From positions 1 to 63,273 of the forward strand of contig CAMAXY010000009.1 of NCBI GenBank assembly GCA_945862215.1: DNA of 63,273 nt, written 5' to 3'. Position numbers and translations under genes: made by a program. Shown here piece by piece: positions 61,792 to 63,273 of this stretch (the first letter of the stretch is position 1; every line of letters begins with the position of its first letter). A model generated the notes under the pieces. That model had not been told where the DNA came from and searched no databases. It worked only from the letters and a program-made list of their open reading frames with translations. This stretch comes from Singulisphaera sp. GP187. Lineage in GTDB: Bacteria; Planctomycetota; Phycisphaerae; Phycisphaerales; SM1A02.

Positions 61792-63273
61792 TTATGGGCA
61801 AACGCCCCAACCGCTGAGCAGAGCAGCGAGATCGGCACCAGATGTCGTTCCGTCGCCGGTGATATCTCCGCCTTGGGTACCCCAAGCCGAGAGAAGTGTC
61901 GCCAAGTCTGATCCATTTCGAAGACCGTCAAGGTTGTAATCACCCGCACATGCTGCACCGCAGTTCAAATTCGCAACTCCAGGAGTATCAGTTGGGTCAA
62001 CAAGAAGGTCGAATCTACCGATGTTCCAACATCCGGTGTCTTCGCAGCGCCAGATATGACCTGGGACAAATATTCCATCTGGTCCAATTGTGTTTGGTCC
62101 GTAGTACCACTCGGTTCCAGTCGGTGGCACCGTGGTCGTCTTGATCAATGCAATTGTGTCGACGACTTCAGTCCATGGAACGACTGTATTGAAGACGCCG
62201 TTGTCATCGGAGTCCAAATCTTGTAAGTCTGCTCCCGTGAAATTGCGAACGAGCATGAAGGTCACATTGTCAGAGTTTTCAAAGTTCAGCGGATTCGTGC
62301 CTGGCAATACATAATCGATTGCAGCAATTCCTTGGGTGAATGTTGACTCGGACATTGCAAAGTGACCGTCTGCAGGGATGGTCTGGCCAGCAAGACTTAC
62401 AATTGCTTCGATTACGCCGCTCAATGCTGTCGCGGATCCGTCTCCGATCACAATCAGCGTTATATCGTTCAGGCTTGTTCCAGGAGCTCCGACAAGTTCA
62501 ACCATCTCATCGGTGTCAAGTGATGTTTGATCTATGCGAATCTCACTGAAAGCCACCACGCCTTTCACGCAGGATGAACTTCCTGTTTGTCCGCAACTCG
62601 TACTCGCAGCTGCAGCACATGCTGCATCCCAAGCGATCGTGCAACAAGTTGGCTGTGTCGTACACACAAGTGCGCAGCAGAGTGAATCGGAGCAATAAGG
62701 GTTTGCGTGCGCAGTGTCGCAATCACCAGCCGCGAGTTCGCCGCACTCCAGAACTGGTCCAAGACCGCATGCGCGATTTTGTGCGCCAGGGGTATCGCCA
62801 CCAGCGAGTTGGTCGAATGCACCGACAGACCAAGTTCCTTCAGAGAAGCAGCGGAAGGCGTGACCAGTGGTGTAATTGCCATCGGGTCCAGCAATTGAAC
62901 TGGAATAGGTGCAGGTCGTGTCCAAACCAGTCAGCGAAACAGAATCAATGATTGCTGTCCAAGGATTGACATCAATCACGCAATTACCGTCAGTATCCAC
63001 ATCTTGATTCAGTACTGCAGTGGAACCAGAGACCAACAAGAAAGTGACATTGTCGCTGTTTTCGAAGTTCATAGCAGTCGCAGCAACAACGAAGTCTGGA
63101 ACTGCAATTGTCATCGTGGACTTTGCGACCAAGAGATAACCAGAAGCGGGAATGATCGCACCATCGAGCGGCGTGATGCTTTCGATGGAACCTGCAAGAT
63201 CGACTGCGCCAGTGGTGTTGTTGTCACCGATCACGATGATCGAAAATCCATTCATATTGAATCCAACTGGTCC
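61792..63273 (-). CDS. Secreted Cys-rich protein with dockerin-like tail (5' end beyond window)
   Basis: At least 493 residues; the frame stays open past the window end, so the start is missing and the ATG at 63255 is internal. Residues about 1-140 and 255-425 (counting from 63255) are two copies of one beta domain (shared 'IVIGDxxxTxAxxLxGxIE', 'AxxxNFENSDNVTFxLV'). Between them is one Cys-rich module ending in WD-x2-C (about 170-221). The last 52 residues (436-487) are the tandem EF-hand, DYNLDGLRNGSDLATLL and DITGDGTTSGADLAALL, closing GWGVCP. Probable surface protein, calcium-bound by analogy to dockerin. Confidence 0.85.
   Translation of the reverse strand, partial: GPVGFNMNGFSIIVIGDNNTTGAVDLAGSIESITPLDGAIIPASGYLLVAKSTMTIAVPDFVVAATAMNFENSDNVTFLLVSGSTAVLNQDVDTDGNCVIDVNPWTAIIDSVSLTGLDTTCTYSSSIAGPDGNYTTGHAFRCFSEGTWSVGAFDQLAGGDTPGAQNRACGLGPVLECGELAAGDCDTAHANPYCSDSLCCALVCTTQPTCCTIAWDAACAAAASTSCGQTGSSSCVKGVVAFSEIRIDQTSLDTDEMVELVGAPGTSLNDITLIVIGDGSATALSGVIEAIVSLAGQTIPADGHFAMSESTFTQGIAAIDYVLPGTNPLNFENSDNVTFMLVRNFTGADLQDLDSDDNGVFNTVVPWTEVVDTIALIKTTTVPPTGTEWYYGPNTIGPDGIFVPGHIWRCEDTGCWNIGRFDLLVDPTDTPGVANLNCGAACAGDYNLDGLRNGSDLATLLSAWGTQGGDITGDGTTSGADLAALLSGWGVCP

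Overview
The window reads as a chromosomal segment of a planctomycete of the Phycisphaerae type. The evidence is a PVC-type small basic protein (8128-8424), three secreted Cys-rich proteins ending in a tandem dockerin-like EF-hand module that closes in GWG-x-CP, an oversized SecA with a coiled-coil insertion, and genes packed with 1-8 base overlaps on both strands. I see no insertion sequence, prophage or CRISPR array. Four tRNAs are present: Asp-GUC, Lys-CUU, a CAU tRNA and Leu-CAA.

Layout. 1-4.0 kb (minus): rhodanese, a tyrosine-phosphatase/cytochrome c fusion, an old yellow enzyme, a lipoprotein, RecX and a TPR protein. 4.0-9.6 kb: a lipoprotein, nth, then a plus-strand string of TIM-barrel protein, acpS, a membrane protein, the small basic protein and an aminotransferase. 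9.6-13.5 kb (minus): small lipoprotein, thioesterase, DUF971 protein, a solute-binding protein and pyrF. 13.6-19.8 kb (plus): cinA, folK, a TlpA-like protein and polA. 19.8-26.6 kb: tRNA-Asp, redoxin, a zinc-ribbon protein, a membrane protein, tRNA-Lys and secA. 26.6-31.3 kb: a CAU tRNA, trpA and a sugar ABC importer (ATPase, permease, binding protein). 31.3-37.6 kb: lexA with an overlapping partner gene, a class-V aminotransferase, a secreted protein, truncated globin, a SPOR/TPR lipoprotein and an acyl-CoA ligase. 37.6-42 kb: two secreted dockerin-like proteins. 42.2-46.9 kb (minus): a PilT-type ATPase, a membrane-anchored GspE/PilB relative that has lost its nucleotide-binding motifs, and a CvpA-like protein. 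46.9-48.5 kb: guaB and tRNA-Leu. 48.6-59.6 kb: a respiratory operon (cox II, I, III, subunit-IV-like protein, dihaem cytochrome c, Rieske protein, cytochrome b-c fusion, CtaG/ferredoxin fusion, a small membrane protein and an FMN 2-hydroxyacid dehydrogenase). 59.6-63.3 kb (minus): a transglutaminase-like protein lacking catalytic residues, an MlaE-like permease and a third dockerin-like protein cut by the window end.

The most general signal is in the start regions. At many genes that begin a transcription unit a TANNNT hexamer sits 6-8 bases before the start codon with no Shine-Dalgarno sequence, which predicts leaderless mRNAs. At 34760-34766 a single near-palindromic hexamer serves two divergent genes. 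Other candidates for new biology are the five-copy Cys-rich module of the secreted proteins, the pseudo-ATPase/PilT/CvpA operon, the CtaG-ferredoxin fusion and the inactive-looking transglutaminase. All functions are inferred by reading motifs; no database search was possible.
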